64,000 bases of DNA, taken from Methanolobus zinderi. Its GTDB lineage: Archaea; Halobacteriota; Methanosarcinia; Methanosarcinales; Methanosarcinaceae. Each line of letters begins with the position of its first letter. Position 1 is the first letter of the stretch. The stretch is taken from contig NZ_CP058215.1 of NCBI RefSeq assembly GCF_013388255.1, positions 2,046,001 through 2,110,000 on the forward strand. The letters are read 5' to 3'. The notes under the pieces are model-generated. The model had not been told where the DNA came from and did no database searches. It saw only the letters and a program-made list of their open reading frames with translations. Both the position numbers and the translations under genes were made by a program. Shown piece after piece: positions 45,633 through 54,644 of this stretch.

Positions 45633-46844
45633 ATGAAAGTTATGATATTTGTCTGCGGAGAGGGACTCGGACACACGAGCAGGTGTATTTCCCTGGCAAG
45701 AGAGATGGAATCCACCGGACATGAGGTTCATTTCGGAGCCTACGGATATTCGGCAGAGCTGATAAAGCGCAAAGGATATGCGGTCCACAATATACCCTCG
45801 GAGGTCACACTTGTAGGAAAAGCAGGCAAGCTGAACCTCAAGAGGTCCATACTCGCCACTTTTAAAAGAGGACAATTCCTCAGCATAATCAGGATCTCAA
45901 GGCTTCTCAAAAGAATACGCCCCGACGTTGTGATTTCGGACAGCTATTACATCGGTGTCATGGGCTCAAAAGCCAGAAGCATTCCCACCTATCTTATCAT
46001 CAACCAGTCAAGCATGGAGCAGTTCTTCATGCAAAAGGGCATATCAAGCAGAATAGTAGGAGAATTTGTGAAAAAGTTCTACAGCGGTGTATTCAGGATG
46101 ATAGACGGGATCATCATCCCCGATTTTCCAATGCCACATACCATCTGCCGGAAAAATCTAGATTTTAAAGAAGAAATACTGGAAAAGGTGTTCTACAGCG
46201 GACCACTCATAGGCAAAAAGTTTGAAGAGGTAAAGGAGCTGGAACTCAAAAAACCCCATATCCTTTCCACACTTGGTGGTTTTGGCTATCGTGAGCCTAT
46301 TTTCAGAAAAGTTATCCAGGCTGCCGAGATGGATGAGGAGATCAATTACACACTGCTTTCAGGACCGAATGTGAATCCGAATATATTCGAATCACTGCCC
46401 TCCAATGTGAAAGTACTTGAATTCATTGACGACCAGTTTCCCTATCTGAGATCATCAGACATTGTCATCGCTCCGGGAGGGCACAGCACCATGATGGAGG
46501 CTTTCAGTTTCGGAGTACCCATGATATCCTTCCCGGATATGAACCACACCGAGCAGCAGAACAACTCATCCGCCCTTGATGAGGACGGACTTGGCAGGAA
46601 ACTCGGATACTCAACACCACCTGAAGAGATACTGGAAGGCATCAAGGAAGTTCTGGGAAATAAAAAGTACAAAGACAAAGCCATGCGAATGAAGAAGCTG
46701 GCTGAGGAACTTGACGGACCCGCAGCAATATGCAGGATGCTTGAATCGGAGTTCAGCAGTAAACCCAGAGATAAGAGCAAGAAACGCAAACTTATTGCGT
46801 TCAGCAATCTAAAGAAGAAAATAGCAGTCAAAAAAAGGCATTAA
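45633..46844 (+). CDS. MJ1255/VC2487-like glycosyltransferase (copy 2)
   Basis: 403 residues, paralogous to the gene at 42005: same VCGEGLGHTSRCISLAREME opening and same APGGHSTMMEAFSFGVPM donor site. It adds a basic C-terminal tail (RDKSKKRKLIAFSNLKKKI) that may bind the membrane surface. AAGGTG six bases before ATG 45633 fixes the start. The two transferases share the family fold but differ in the acceptor half, so they likely add different sugars or act on successive intermediates. Confidence 0.88.
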   Translation: MKVMIFVCGEGLGHTSRCISLAREMESTGHEVHFGAYGYSAELIKRKGYAVHNIPSEVTLVGKAGKLNLKRSILATFKRGQFLSIIRISRLLKRIRPDVVISDSYYIGVMGSKARSIPTYLIINQSSMEQFFMQKGISSRIVGEFVKKFYSGVFRMIDGIIIPDFPMPHTICRKNLDFKEEILEKVFYSGPLIGKKFEEVKELELKKPHILSTLGGFGYREPIFRKVIQAAEMDEEINYTLLSGPNVNPNIFESLPSNVKVLEFIDDQFPYLRSSDIVIAPGGHSTMMEAFSFGVPMISFPDMNHTEQQNNSSALDEDGLGRKLGYSTPPEEILEGIKEVLGNKKYKDKAMRMKKLAEELDGPAAICRMLESEFSSKPRDKSKKRKLIAFSNLKKKIAVKKRH

Positions 46845-46984
46845 ACGTTCTTATTTTTACTGTTTATTATGATTTTATCACTATATGCAGGATGCAAAGC
46901 CGGTTACAGGACTTTCATGAAAATAATATTGCTCTGAAAAATTATTGATATACGAGAATGTTTTATAAGAAAAACTCCTTTTTG

Positions 46985-47240
46985 GACAAAAGAAAAGGTA
47001 GGATGAGGCACCTGATAAACCACCACGCTTTAAGGTGCCTCTTTCCTTGTTGATCCGAGATGTCCCCACATCTCTTAAACCCCCACTCCTCAACCCACTT
47101 CCGGTTGAGAAAGAAGGAAAGCTGCCTGATTACCCATTAAAAGCATCTCTTTCCTTCGTGTCTGAGATATTCCCCAATATCTCCCTTTAACTCCACTCCA
47201 CAGAGTTTGCAAGCTTCCCAATGCCTGCAACCACTAATTA
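46985..47240 (-). ncRNA. Candidate structured RNA, two related units
   Basis: No gene lies in 46845-47491. Five inverted repeats crowd into 47005-47183: GAGGCACCT/AGGTGCCTC (47005-47041), GAGATGT/ACATCTC around CCCC (47057-47074), CTCAACC/GGTTGAG (47089-47109), GAAGGAAAG/CTTTCCTTC (47113-47157) and GAGATATT/AATATCTC around CCCC (47164-47183). On the minus strand two units align, each with a GAGAT-GGGG-ATCTC hairpin followed by AAGGAAAGAG and a GGT(A/T)ATCAGG element. The first hairpins differ in sequence but both stay fully paired. A TATA-like TTATATG is near 47253 and a U-rich trailer (CCTACCTTTTCTTTT) follows 46999, which supports the minus strand. Confidence 0.6.
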
Positions 47241-47491
47241 GTTGTTTTCACATATAACCAGAACGGATTATAATCTGATCAATGTTACTATCTTTTTTTG
47301 ACGAAGAATGTTTCAATACCATTAAAATTTCAGCTGTGCTCGAAATAATAATTGAATAATGAATATATTTTGCTTTTTTATTGCATACCAGAAAATAATG
47401 GTACACCAATTGTCCTATGTAGTACACATGAAGAGCGGGCAATAGTCGAGAGCTTCAAAAACAATTCCGGGATTCTGAAAACAAAGCACAG

Positions 47492-48088
47492 CTACCTGTT
47501 GTGGAAAAGTCTCCTAGAATAGACACTTATGGTAATCCCGACCAGGCCCACTACAGCAAAGAATATAAGGTGACTGAGAATACCGACATCGGATATCATC
47601 TCCTGAAGACTATTGTGAAAATGGTAACCGACTAATATCAAAGTAGGGAAATAGACAGCCAGGGCCAGCAGGTCATAAAACGCAAATTTTTGCCAGGGAA
47701 CATTTGTAGATCCTGCAACGATTGGACCAAAAATACGAAGACCAACGATCAAGCGCAGTGAAAAAATGGTTTTACCACCGTGGTCCTGCATTAAAGTTTC
47801 ATAGCGGGCAATCTTTTTTTTATCATTAATGCGGTCGAAATGTGAGAGCAATCTATTGCCACGCCTGCTGAGAAAGTATAATAACAGATCACCAAAAATA
47901 CCGGCGATCAGGCTGACAGCAATAACGAGCCAGATCTCTCCATAACCCAGACTGGCAATGTACCCTACGACCAGAAGAAGAACTTCTTCAGGTAGTGGTA
48001 TGAAAGACCCCAGGAAGGCAAGGGTGATAAATATCCCGGCATAGGATAAATGCTCTAAATAGGGTACTATTAATTCCCAGTTGCTCAC
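47492..48088 (-). CDS. DedA-family membrane protein
   Basis: 198 residues, four to five membrane helices. The SNARE-associated/DedA signature lies at about 40-150: GSFIPLPEEVLLL at the first helix, GDLLLYFLSRRG, and the conserved RLIVGLRIFGPIVAG. DedA proteins act in membrane lipid homeostasis; bacterial ones affect undecaprenyl-phosphate recycling. Start is GTG 48088 without a ribosome site. Single gene in this window; the SIMPL gene upstream ends with its own terminator. Confidence 0.88.
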   Translation of the reverse strand: MSNWELIVPYLEHLSYAGIFITLAFLGSFIPLPEEVLLLVVGYIASLGYGEIWLVIAVSLIAGIFGDLLLYFLSRRGNRLLSHFDRINDKKKIARYETLMQDHGGKTIFSLRLIVGLRIFGPIVAGSTNVPWQKFAFYDLLALAVYFPTLILVGYHFHNSLQEMISDVGILSHLIFFAVVGLVGITISVYSRRLFHNR

Positions 48089-48153
48089 TTATGATTAATT
48101 AGTAATTTAATGTTTAAGGTTCTTTCTGGCAGGAAACGTTTAAAAAATAAGAT

Positions 48154-48189
48154 GGGGTTGCAGTCATGTACCTCTCATCCTGCAACCCC
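48154..48189 (-). terminator. Terminator downstream of the SIMPL gene
   Basis: GGGGTTGCAG (48154-48163) and CTGCAACCCC (48180-48189) make a perfect ten-pair stem. Read on the minus strand it is followed by ATCTTATTTTTTAAA. It separates the SIMPL and DedA genes. Confidence 0.8.
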
Positions 48190-48226
48190 TGAATTTTCTG
48201 TTTTAAATCTATTATGTCCCGGCCTG

Positions 48227-48976
48227 TTATCCGATGTAGTATGTAACCTGTACTGACATTGAGACTGTGGACTCTCCCGGCTCGATTGGTGTGGAAGCTG
48301 CCCCGTCTTCCATTGGTACTGCTTCTCTGTCAGCCGCATAGTAGACCGGAGAGTTACCACCCTCGTTTACGGATGCTGTCTGCACGCCTGTGATCTCAAC
48401 ACCCAGGCTGTCGGCAAGTTCACCGGCCTTTGATGAGGCATCGGCTATGGCTTCGTTCATGAGATCTTCACGAAGCTCTTCCTGCATGTCATCGGATGCT
48501 GAGAAGGAAATGCTTCCGATCTGATTGGCACCTGCAGCCGTTGACCTGTCGATTATCTCACTCAGGCTGTCAAGGTCTGTGGTTGTGACCTGCACGCTGT
48601 TGGATGCGGAGTAGCCTGTGATCCTCCTTTCCCCTTCATAGTTGTAGACCGGATAGACGGAAACAGATGATGTCCGTATCTCCCTGTCCTCCAGACCTAT
48701 GGACTTGAGCTCTTCCATGACAGCGCTCATGATGGCTGCATTCTTGTCGGTTGCTTCCTTTGCTGTTTCGGATTCGATCACAACACCAATACTTAAACTG
48801 GCGGTGTCAGGTACGACCTTCTGTTCGGCATACCCGTTCATGGTGATAGTGTCTGCCGAATTCTGTTCTGAGCCACCCTGCGCGATGGCGTATATCGTCA
48901 GCGACATCACCACCAGTACAATTGATAGTGCAATTATGGCTAAATAGGTTTTATCGTTTTTATTTTCCTGTGACAT
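48227..48976 (-). CDS. SIMPL-domain (DUF541) protein, membrane-anchored
   Basis: 249 residues. A membrane anchor (LAIIALSIVLVVMSLTIYAI) is followed by the SIMPL domain (about 40-245): GYAEQKVVPDTASLSIGVV, VYNYEGERRITGYSASNS and TSVSVYPV. The family occurs in oxidative-stress and kinase-linked proteins; the bacterial YggE member is periplasmic and the eukaryotic SIMPL binds a kinase. Here it is extracellular. ATG 48976 or the GTG at 48982 are both possible. Probably a monocistronic stress gene. Confidence 0.85.
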   Translation of the reverse strand: MSQENKNDKTYLAIIALSIVLVVMSLTIYAIAQGGSEQNSADTITMNGYAEQKVVPDTASLSIGVVIESETAKEATDKNAAIMSAVMEELKSIGLEDREIRTSSVSVYPVYNYEGERRITGYSASNSVQVTTTDLDSLSEIIDRSTAAGANQIGSISFSASDDMQEELREDLMNEAIADASSKAGELADSLGVEITGVQTASVNEGGNSPVYYAADREAVPMEDGAASTPIEPGESTVSMSVQVTYYIG

Positions 48977-49210
48977 TTTCACATTCTTCCTTTACGGTGA
49001 TCTGTTTACCGCCAATTGTGTGGCAGTTACTGCAATTGATAGAATGTGCTGCACATATTAAAAAATTGTTTAAACTTCAAGTTGAGTTGTAGTTATGTGT
49101 GGTGATGGATGATGATGAAGCCACACAGGAAATAAACACCTTTGATAATATTCCGGAAGCATCACAATATAGTGTCCGCTGTTAGTTCCCAGCAGATAAA
49201 AATGATAGAA

Positions 49211-49477
49211 TCACAGCCACTTATATCCATGTCCACGAGTAATTATTTCAAGTACGTAAATCATGTCATCCTCAATTGCAAAAATTGCCCGGTAATCACC
49301 TATGCGTAATCTATAAAGATCCTGTCGGCCTCTGGTTCCCTTCAGCTTTTTAATATCGTTAGCAAAGGGATCATACTCTAATTTCCGAAGCCCTTCTACG
49401 AGCCTGTTCTTTGTTTCAAGATCCAGAGCAGTCAGGAGTTTCCTTACATGGGGATGTATACTTACCTGATATTTCAT
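49211..49477 (-). CDS. RelE-type toxin
   Basis: About 88 residues of the RelE/ParE toxin fold: YQVSIHPHVRKLL start, GRQDLYRLRIGDYRAIFAI with the Arg residues that cut mRNA in RelE, and EIITRGHGYKWL. RelE toxins degrade ribosome-bound mRNA. GTG at 49486 would add three residues; ATG 49477 is favoured by family alignment. It lies ten bases after the antitoxin stop on the same strand, so it is expressed and neutralised with it. Confidence 0.87.
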   Translation of the reverse strand: MKYQVSIHPHVRKLLTALDLETKNRLVEGLRKLEYDPFANDIKKLKGTRGRQDLYRLRIGDYRAIFAIEDDMIYVLEIITRGHGYKWL

Positions 49478-49488
49478 GTTGCTCACTT

Positions 49489-49680
49489 TCAGATTTCATC
49501 CAGTGAGACAAATTGATCCTTCTCTTCCAGACGCCTGTACATACGGTCCATAAATTCGTCTTTATCGGCCATATCCATCAGACGCTCAAGAATATCGCTA
49601 TAGGTTTCCCCCTTTTGACCATAGCTTTTCAGCCTGTCCCTCACCGCCTTGGTGGTTGGTATAGTTGTTGTCTGGCTCAT
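49489..49680 (-). CDS. Antitoxin of the RelE-type pair
   Basis: 63 residues. TTTIPTTKAVRDRLKSYG is a ribbon or helix-type DNA-binding start common to archaeal antitoxins paired with RelE, and the C-terminal EEKDQFVSLDEI probably covers the toxin. GGAG nine bases before ATG 49680. An inverted repeat over the promoter (49722-49767) is the likely target of its own repression. Confidence 0.82.
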   Translation of the reverse strand: MSQTTTIPTTKAVRDRLKSYGQKGETYSDILERLMDMADKDEFMDRMYRRLEEKDQFVSLDEI

Positions 49681-49721
49681 GTTCTGATTCTCCTGAGTCT
49701 TGAAATATATAATGTATTAAG

Positions 49722-49767
49722 AGTAGTTATATGTAATTATTACTGATATTTATAGCTTATAACTACT
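49722..49767 (-). promoter_or_regulatory. Promoter/operator of the toxin-antitoxin pair
   Basis: AGTAGTTATA (49722-49731) and TATAACTACT (49758-49767) form a perfect ten-base inverted repeat. A minus-strand TATA box, CTATAAATATC, lies between the arms near 49746-49756, about 70-75 bases before the antitoxin ATG. An antitoxin bound to both arms would block TBP access, so autoregulation is likely. The remaining spacer to 50009 has no gene. Confidence 0.6.
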
Positions 49768-50009
49768 TATAATTGGTAATAATATCCTTCTCATCATATT
49801 TTCCCTAAATAAAGAAACAGGAATTGTCAAATTAGTCTCAAAGGCAATTCACGCCAACATGTCAACGCCTTGTAAAAAAGGAATCCTGATCAAGAAACAC
49901 GATAGCTTCAAAGTTCAGCTACAAGGTGTGTGTATATAACAAATATAATTAAAAATTCAAAAAACAGTTACTAATCAGTTAATAATTCACAGAATAAGAA
50001 AAGAATAGA

Positions 50010-50081
50010 TGCGCCGACCGGGATTCGAACCCGGGTTTAAGGCTTGGAAGGCCTCAGTCATAGCCACTAGACCATCAGCGC
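50010..50081 (-). tRNA. tRNA-Gly (TCC anticodon)
   Basis: The minus strand folds with acceptor GCGCTGA/TCGGCGC, T arm CCGGGTTCGAATCCCGG, anticodon stem GAGGC/GCCTT and loop CTTCCAA, giving UCC, which reads GGA. Length is 72 bases with discriminator A at 50010. CCA is not encoded (TCT follows). Confidence 0.94.
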
Positions 50082-50202
50082 AAGATTGTAACTCATACAA
50101 GCGTTTTTTCGGATATAACGTTTTCGCCCGGTGCCGGTAAGGCAAATAACTATATTTTGTATCGGACGTATCAAAGCTTACGAACAAGTACAGAGGGTAA
50201 AT

Positions 50203-51207
50203 TTGGCCGACGCTGCAATCCACACGGAAAAGATAACAAAGAAATATGACGGGCTGACTGCTGTTGACAATGTAGATATCACTGTTGAGAAGGGAGAGTT
50301 ATTCGGACTTCTCGGTCCCAACGGTGCGGGTAAGTCCACACTTATCGGCATGCTCTCCACCATGATACGACCCAGCTCGGGAAATGCCTCGGTCTGGGGT
50401 TATGACATCAGGTCTGATTCCACAAAGGTACGCAAGTCCATTGGCGTTGTTTTCCAGGATACCACCCTTGACCAGAAACTCACCGGAAGGGAGAATCTGG
50501 ACCTTCACGGACGGCTGTACGGATTGCCAAAGAAACTGCGCCACCAGAGAATCAGTGAAGTGCTGGAACTGGTGGAGCTCTCGCAATGGGAAGACGAGAT
50601 AGTACAGAAATACTCCGGCGGAATGATGCGCAGGCTTGAGATCGCCAGGGGACTGATGCACCATCCCAACGTCCTTTTCATGGACGAGCCCACGCTCGGA
50701 CTCGATCCCCAGACAAGGAACCATATCTGGGACTACATAAAAGATCTCAACCGGGAAAAGAGCATCACCATCATACTCACGACCCATTACATGGAAGAGG
50801 CCGACAGGCTCTGCAAACGTCTGGCCATTATCGACCATGGAAAGATTATCGCCAGGGGAACTCCGCAGGAATTAAAATCTGCGCTCGGCGGGGATATACT
50901 CACACTCGAGCTTGCAACAACAGAAGGCGCCGGAAAGTTAACCGAACACTACAAAGCAAACCCATCGTCCGGCAGCGTATCCGCATCTGACAACATTGTT
51001 AAGATAACAACCGCGGACGGTGAGCGCACTATACCCGAAGTATTAAAGATCACATCACAGCTTGACCTGGATATCCGGTCAGTGAGCCTGCACAAGCCAA
51101 CCCTTGACGATGTTTTCCTTCACCACACCGGAAAAGGCATCAGGGATGCAGAGTCCGGTGCCGGAACAATGAAAACACTCAGAAGGCGCAGCAGGGCAGG
51201 CAAATAA
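50203..51207 (+). CDS. ABC transporter ATP-binding protein (DrrA type), orphan
   Basis: 334 residues. Walker A GPNGAGKST, signature YSGGMMRRLE, Walker B VLFMDEPTLGLDP and the switch His in LTTHYMEEAD are all intact, so it is a working ATPase. The C-terminal 110 residues are the DrrA/CcmA-type domain of multidrug or polyketide exporters. No permease gene lies on either side: the next gene is uvrB on the other strand. TTG 50203 with GAGGG five bases upstream is the start; the preceding reading frame from 50131 lacks a ribosome site. Its partner must be elsewhere or lost. Confidence 0.88.
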   Translation: MADAAIHTEKITKKYDGLTAVDNVDITVEKGELFGLLGPNGAGKSTLIGMLSTMIRPSSGNASVWGYDIRSDSTKVRKSIGVVFQDTTLDQKLTGRENLDLHGRLYGLPKKLRHQRISEVLELVELSQWEDEIVQKYSGGMMRRLEIARGLMHHPNVLFMDEPTLGLDPQTRNHIWDYIKDLNREKSITIILTTHYMEEADRLCKRLAIIDHGKIIARGTPQELKSALGGDILTLELATTEGAGKLTEHYKANPSSGSVSASDNIVKITTADGERTIPEVLKITSQLDLDIRSVSLHKPTLDDVFLHHTGKGIRDAESGAGTMKTLRRRSRAGK

Positions 51208-51215
51208 GATGAAGA

Positions 51216-53198
51216 TCACACCGCATAGTTCTCTCGCAGTTCTTTTATCCGGTCCCTGAGCTCAGCAGCCCTCTCGAATTCCAGATTCTTGGCCGCAAGG
51301 TGCATTTCTGCCTCAAGGTCGATCACCATATCCGAAAGTTCCGTACTGGAAAGGTCCTCTGCTATCGCCATGACCTCTGAGACTTCCTCATACTCCTTTG
51401 GCTCTACAAGCTCCTTCTGCAATGCCTTCTGGATGGTCATGGGAGTAATGTTATGCTCACGGTTGAACTCCATCTGGAGTTCACGACGCCTGTTGGTCTC
51501 CTGTATGGCACGCTCCATTGAACCTGTCATATTGTCCGCGTAAAGAATCACACGACCCTCGGAATTCCTGGAAGCACGTCCGATGGTCTGGATCAATGAG
51601 CGTTCCGAACGCAGGAAACCCTCCTTATCAGCATCAAGTATCGCAACAAAGGCAACTTCAGGTATGTCCAGACCTTCCCTCAGCAGGTTGATTCCCACAA
51701 GTACATCGAACTCACCCTTTCGCAGATCCCTGACGATCTCCGCACGCTCAAGCGTGTCTATGTCAGAGTGCATATAGCGTACCCTGATGCCAAGTTCCAC
51801 AAGATAGTCCGTCAGGTCCTCAGCCATCTTCTTTGTAAGGGTTGTCACAAGTGTGCGGAAACCTTCAGCAGTAACCTTCCTGACCTCACCTATCAGGTCA
51901 TCTACCTGATTCTCAATGGGTCTCACGGTCACCTCCGGATCAACAAGACCTGTGGGACGGATGATCTGCTCCACGACAGCCTTACTCTTCTTCAGTTCGT
52001 GTTCCGCAGGTGTGGCCGACACATAGAGTACATTGTTCAGCTGCCTTTCAAACTCGTCGTAGCGCAGAGGACGGTTATCGTATGCTGAAGGCAGGCGGAA
52101 ACCATAGGATATGAGCGAATCCTTCCTTGCATGGTCACCATTATGCATACCCCGTATCTGTGGTATTGTCACATGGGATTCATCTATAACAACAAGATAG
52201 TCTTCCGGGAAGAAGTTCAGCAGGGAAGATGGTGGTTCTCCCGGTTTGCGTCCGTCGAAATGTCGTGAATAATTCTCGATGCCACTGCAGTAACCGAGTT
52301 CTCTGATCATCTCTATATCGAATCGTGTACGCTGCTCAAGTCTCTGAGCCTCAAGGAGTTTGTTCTGCGATTTCAGATTATCCAGCTGGTCCCCAAGCTC
52401 GGCCTCTATCGACCTGAGCGCCCCTTCGATATACTCTTCCGGCATAACGAAATGCTTTGCAGGATATATCATGGTGCTCTCGCCAGGAGCAAGTTCATGA
52501 ATGATTTTTCCGGAAACTGGTTCAAAATATGCAATCCTGTCAATTTCATCACCGAACAACTCTATCCTTACTCCCTGCAACTCCTGGGCTGGATAGACCT
52601 CGATGGTATCGCCCCTTGAACGAAACTTTCCCTGACTGAACTCTATATCGTTGCGTTCATACTGAATGTTGATGAGGTCCTCGAAGAGCTTTCTTTTTTC
52701 TATTTCCTCGCCCACAGTCAGGATAACCGACATCTTACGCCACTCCTCAGGCGAACCCAGGTTATAGATGCAGGATACACTGGATACAACAATCACATCT
52801 TTGCGCTCAAGCAGGGACCTCGTAGCAGAAAGACGCAGCCTGTCTATCTCTTCATTGATAGAGGAATCCTTTTCGATATAGGTATCCGTGGTGGGAAGGT
52901 AAGCCTCGGGCTGATAATAATCATAGTAACTTACAAAATACTCCACCGCATTATCCGGAAAGAAATCCCGGAACTCGGAGAAAAGCTGTGCTGCAAGGGT
53001 CTTGTTATGTGCGATCACAAGTGTTGGTTTCTGTATATTCTGGATCACATTTGCAACTGTGAAGGTCTTACCTGAACCTGTTACACCCAGCAATGTCTGA
53101 TGTTTTTTATTATCCAGATATCCCTCTGAGAGCTGTGCTATGGCCTTTGGCTGATCACCTCTTGGCTCATAGTCGGATACAAGTTTGAACGGACGCAT
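51216..53198 (-). CDS. uvrB: UvrB excinuclease subunit
   Basis: 660 residues, full length. [17 protein letters not shown] is Walker [17 protein letters not shown] is motif II/III with the beta-hairpin region before it ([12 protein letters not shown]); motif [13 protein letters not shown] is intact; the C-terminal UVR motif ([20 protein letters not shown]) binds UvrC. It loads onto damaged DNA with UvrA and directs incision. Bacterial nucleotide excision repair genes of this type occur in Methanosarcinales, probably by ancient transfer. uvrA and uvrC are not in the window. ATG 53198 lacks a clear ribosome site. Confidence 0.97.
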   Translation of the reverse strand: MRPFKLVSDYEPRGDQPKAIAQLSEGYLDNKKHQTLLGVTGSGKTFTVANVIQNIQKPTLVIAHNKTLAAQLFSEFRDFFPDNAVEYFVSYYDYYQPEAYLPTTDTYIEKDSSINEEIDRLRLSATRSLLERKDVIVVSSVSCIYNLGSPEEWRKMSVILTVGEEIEKRKLFEDLINIQYERNDIEFSQGKFRSRGDTIEVYPAQELQGVRIELFGDEIDRIAYFEPVSGKIIHELAPGESTMIYPAKHFVMPEEYIEGALRSIEAELGDQLDNLKSQNKLLEAQRLEQRTRFDIEMIRELGYCSGIENYSRHFDGRKPGEPPSSLLNFFPEDYLVVIDESHVTIPQIRGMHNGDHARKDSLISYGFRLPSAYDNRPLRYDEFERQLNNVLYVSATPAEHELKKSKAVVEQIIRPTGLVDPEVTVRPIENQVDDLIGEVRKVTAEGFRTLVTTLTKKMAEDLTDYLVELGIRVRYMHSDIDTLERAEIVRDLRKGEFDVLVGINLLREGLDIPEVAFVAILDADKEGFLRSERSLIQTIGRASRNSEGRVILYADNMTGSMERAIQETNRRRELQMEFNREHNITPMTIQKALQKELVEPKEYEEVSEVMAIAEDLSSTELSDMVIDLEAEMHLAAKNLEFERAAELRDRIKELRENYAV

Positions 53199-53315
53199 CA
53201 GTAGTGATATTGAACTGAAAGCCTATAAACATATTCACAGTGGCTACTCATGCGCATTACAGATTTGTGAATAACTAAAAACAACTTAACAGGATCACAG
53301 CTTAACCACAAAAAC

Positions 53316-53567
53316 TCATCTGAATACAATAAAGTACATCACCATAAGGACTATCGCCAGTATCAGCAGAGTCTGCACACTGCTTTTATCAGAGCCAAAC
53401 ACTATCGGGATAGGACCTATCATAATAATCCCGCCTCCCTTCACATCAGCCTCCTGATTTTCCTGTTCACCACTGTTTTTGAACATCGATCCCAGGCTAC
53501 CGGATATTAGTAAAAGAAAACCCAGCATAATCAATAACAAGCCAGCGTAAATGAGTAGTGATGACAC
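53316..53567 (-). CDS. DUF131 small membrane protein (copy B)
   Basis: 83 residues with helices at about 3-25 and 60-80 and the signature GGGIIMIGPIPIVFGSDKSS between them. Its family (DUF131/TIGR00304) is confined to archaea; role unknown. The start is GTG 53567 because AAGGAGG lies eight bases upstream and the codon overlaps the stop of copy A (TAGTG). It is the downstream gene of a coupled pair of paralogues, so the two proteins may form a heteromeric membrane unit. Confidence 0.82.
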   Translation of the reverse strand: MSSLLIYAGLLLIMLGFLLLISGSLGSMFKNSGEQENQEADVKGGGIIMIGPIPIVFGSDKSSVQTLLILAIVLMVMYFIVFR

Positions 53568-53803
53568 TAAAACATCCTCCTTGTGAACAGGTAAATTAGT
53601 GCTATTATCACACCTGCCCACAACATGGTAGATGTGATCTCAGGTGACGAGCCAAAAGCTATAGGGATAGGCCCGATGAGCAGCACTCCTCCGAAGTTGC
53701 CTCCCGAATCCCCTGCTGACAGGATCGTACCTAAAAACACAAGCACAAATCCCAGAAAGATCAATAGAATGCCAGCCTGTATGGCTTTTTGAGAAGAGCT
53801 CAT
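53567..53803 (-). CDS. DUF131 small membrane protein (copy A)
   Basis: 78 residues with two membrane helices (about 8-27 and 58-76) and the conserved GGVLLIGPIPIAFGSSPE loop of DUF131. First gene of the coupled pair. The spacer before it (53804-53829) is only 26 bases, so transcription may start with the Gln/Pro-rich winged-helix gene, placing all three in one operon. Confidence 0.82.
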   Translation of the reverse strand: MSSSQKAIQAGILLIFLGFVLVFLGTILSAGDSGGNFGGVLLIGPIPIAFGSSPEITSTMLWAGVIIALIYLFTRRMF

Positions 53804-53829
53804 AGTATAAGAAAAAGGATTTGCGGGAT

Positions 53830-54618
53830 TTATACCCTGTGATGGAACTGTGGCGGAACATTTACACCGGTTTCGGGATATGATGTTTCCACTTCGTCAC
53901 CGACATACCTGTACTCACGCTGAGTCCTGTTTCCACGGCGCTCCAGCAGCTTCTTCCTGAACATCCTTGAAAGATACGTGGACACGGTACTCTGTTTTAT
54001 TGGACCGTATATCCTTTCGTACTGCTGCTGGACATCCTGTGAAGAGAACCAGACTCTTGGATATTCGTACTTTAAGAAAAGTTCAAGCCTCTCATTAATA
54101 GTAAGTGAAGAATCATTGATCCTGTCCCTTAAAGAGGACGGACGTGCACGGACCTGATTCCTGTGCACATCCTGCTCCCTGGCAGCATTCATATCGGGCA
54201 CGGCCGGTTGAGCTTGTTGCTTGTGGAGTGGTGGTGGTTGGGCAATAGAGGAGTTTTGCTGAACCGGCTGTCCGTTGTAATAATAAGGTGCCGCCATAGG
54301 AGGTAGATAATAATTATTTGGTTGGTAAACTGGTTGTTGTCCCTGCAACTGCTGGTAGAACTGTGGTGGTACCTGCTGTTGCATGGGCATCTGTCCCTGT
54401 GGCTGCTGAACTGGTGCCTGGTTTGGCACTGGCTGTTGAGCTGTTGGAACAGGACCAGTATTAGATGAGTGAATGGACGAAGGTTCGGAATCTATTTGGT
54501 TCTCGTCCTCTAGCGAGTCTATGAAAGCGAGTATACACCGTTTCCAGTGTTTCCCGCCAAATTCTACACTCGTGCTTTCTGCACCATCTTCTGCGATGAT
54601 CTCAAGCCGAACCTTCAT
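53830..54618 (-). CDS. Winged-helix protein with Gln/Pro-rich linker
   Basis: 262 residues. Residues about 1-45 are a short alpha/beta unit (MKVRLEIIAEDGAESTSVEF, WKRCILAFIDSLED). A linker of about 100 residues follows, rich in Gln, Pro and Tyr, with QQ and PQ repeats. The C-terminal part (about 165-245) is a winged helix (YEYPRVWFSSQDVQQQYERI, STYLSRMFRKKLLERRGN). It probably binds DNA or partners through the linker. The ATG overlaps the stop of a small leader ORF (ATGA). An ATG at 54648 in the same frame is the alternative. Confidence 0.75.
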   Translation of the reverse strand: MKVRLEIIAEDGAESTSVEFGGKHWKRCILAFIDSLEDENQIDSEPSSIHSSNTGPVPTAQQPVPNQAPVQQPQGQMPMQQQVPPQFYQQLQGQQPVYQPNNYYLPPMAAPYYYNGQPVQQNSSIAQPPPLHKQQAQPAVPDMNAAREQDVHRNQVRARPSSLRDRINDSSLTINERLELFLKYEYPRVWFSSQDVQQQYERIYGPIKQSTVSTYLSRMFRKKLLERRGNRTQREYRYVGDEVETSYPETGVNVPPQFHHRV

Positions 54619-54644
54619 CCTTTTTGCCTCTTGTGCGCATCCAT
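54615..54644 (-). CDS. Leader ORF 2 (9 codons)
   Basis: ATG 54644, nine sense codons (MDAHKRQKG), TGA at 54617-54615. The stop overlaps the main ATG at 54618 (ATGA). GAGGGG precedes the ATG with four bases of spacing. Together with leader ORF 1 it forms a two-step coupling array. Confidence 0.35.
   Translation of the reverse strand: MDAHKRQKG

Noticed and set aside
46881-47093. Minus-strand 70-residue frame inside the structured-RNA region
   Set aside because: Its residues do not look like a protein, and the hairpins explain the sequence better.
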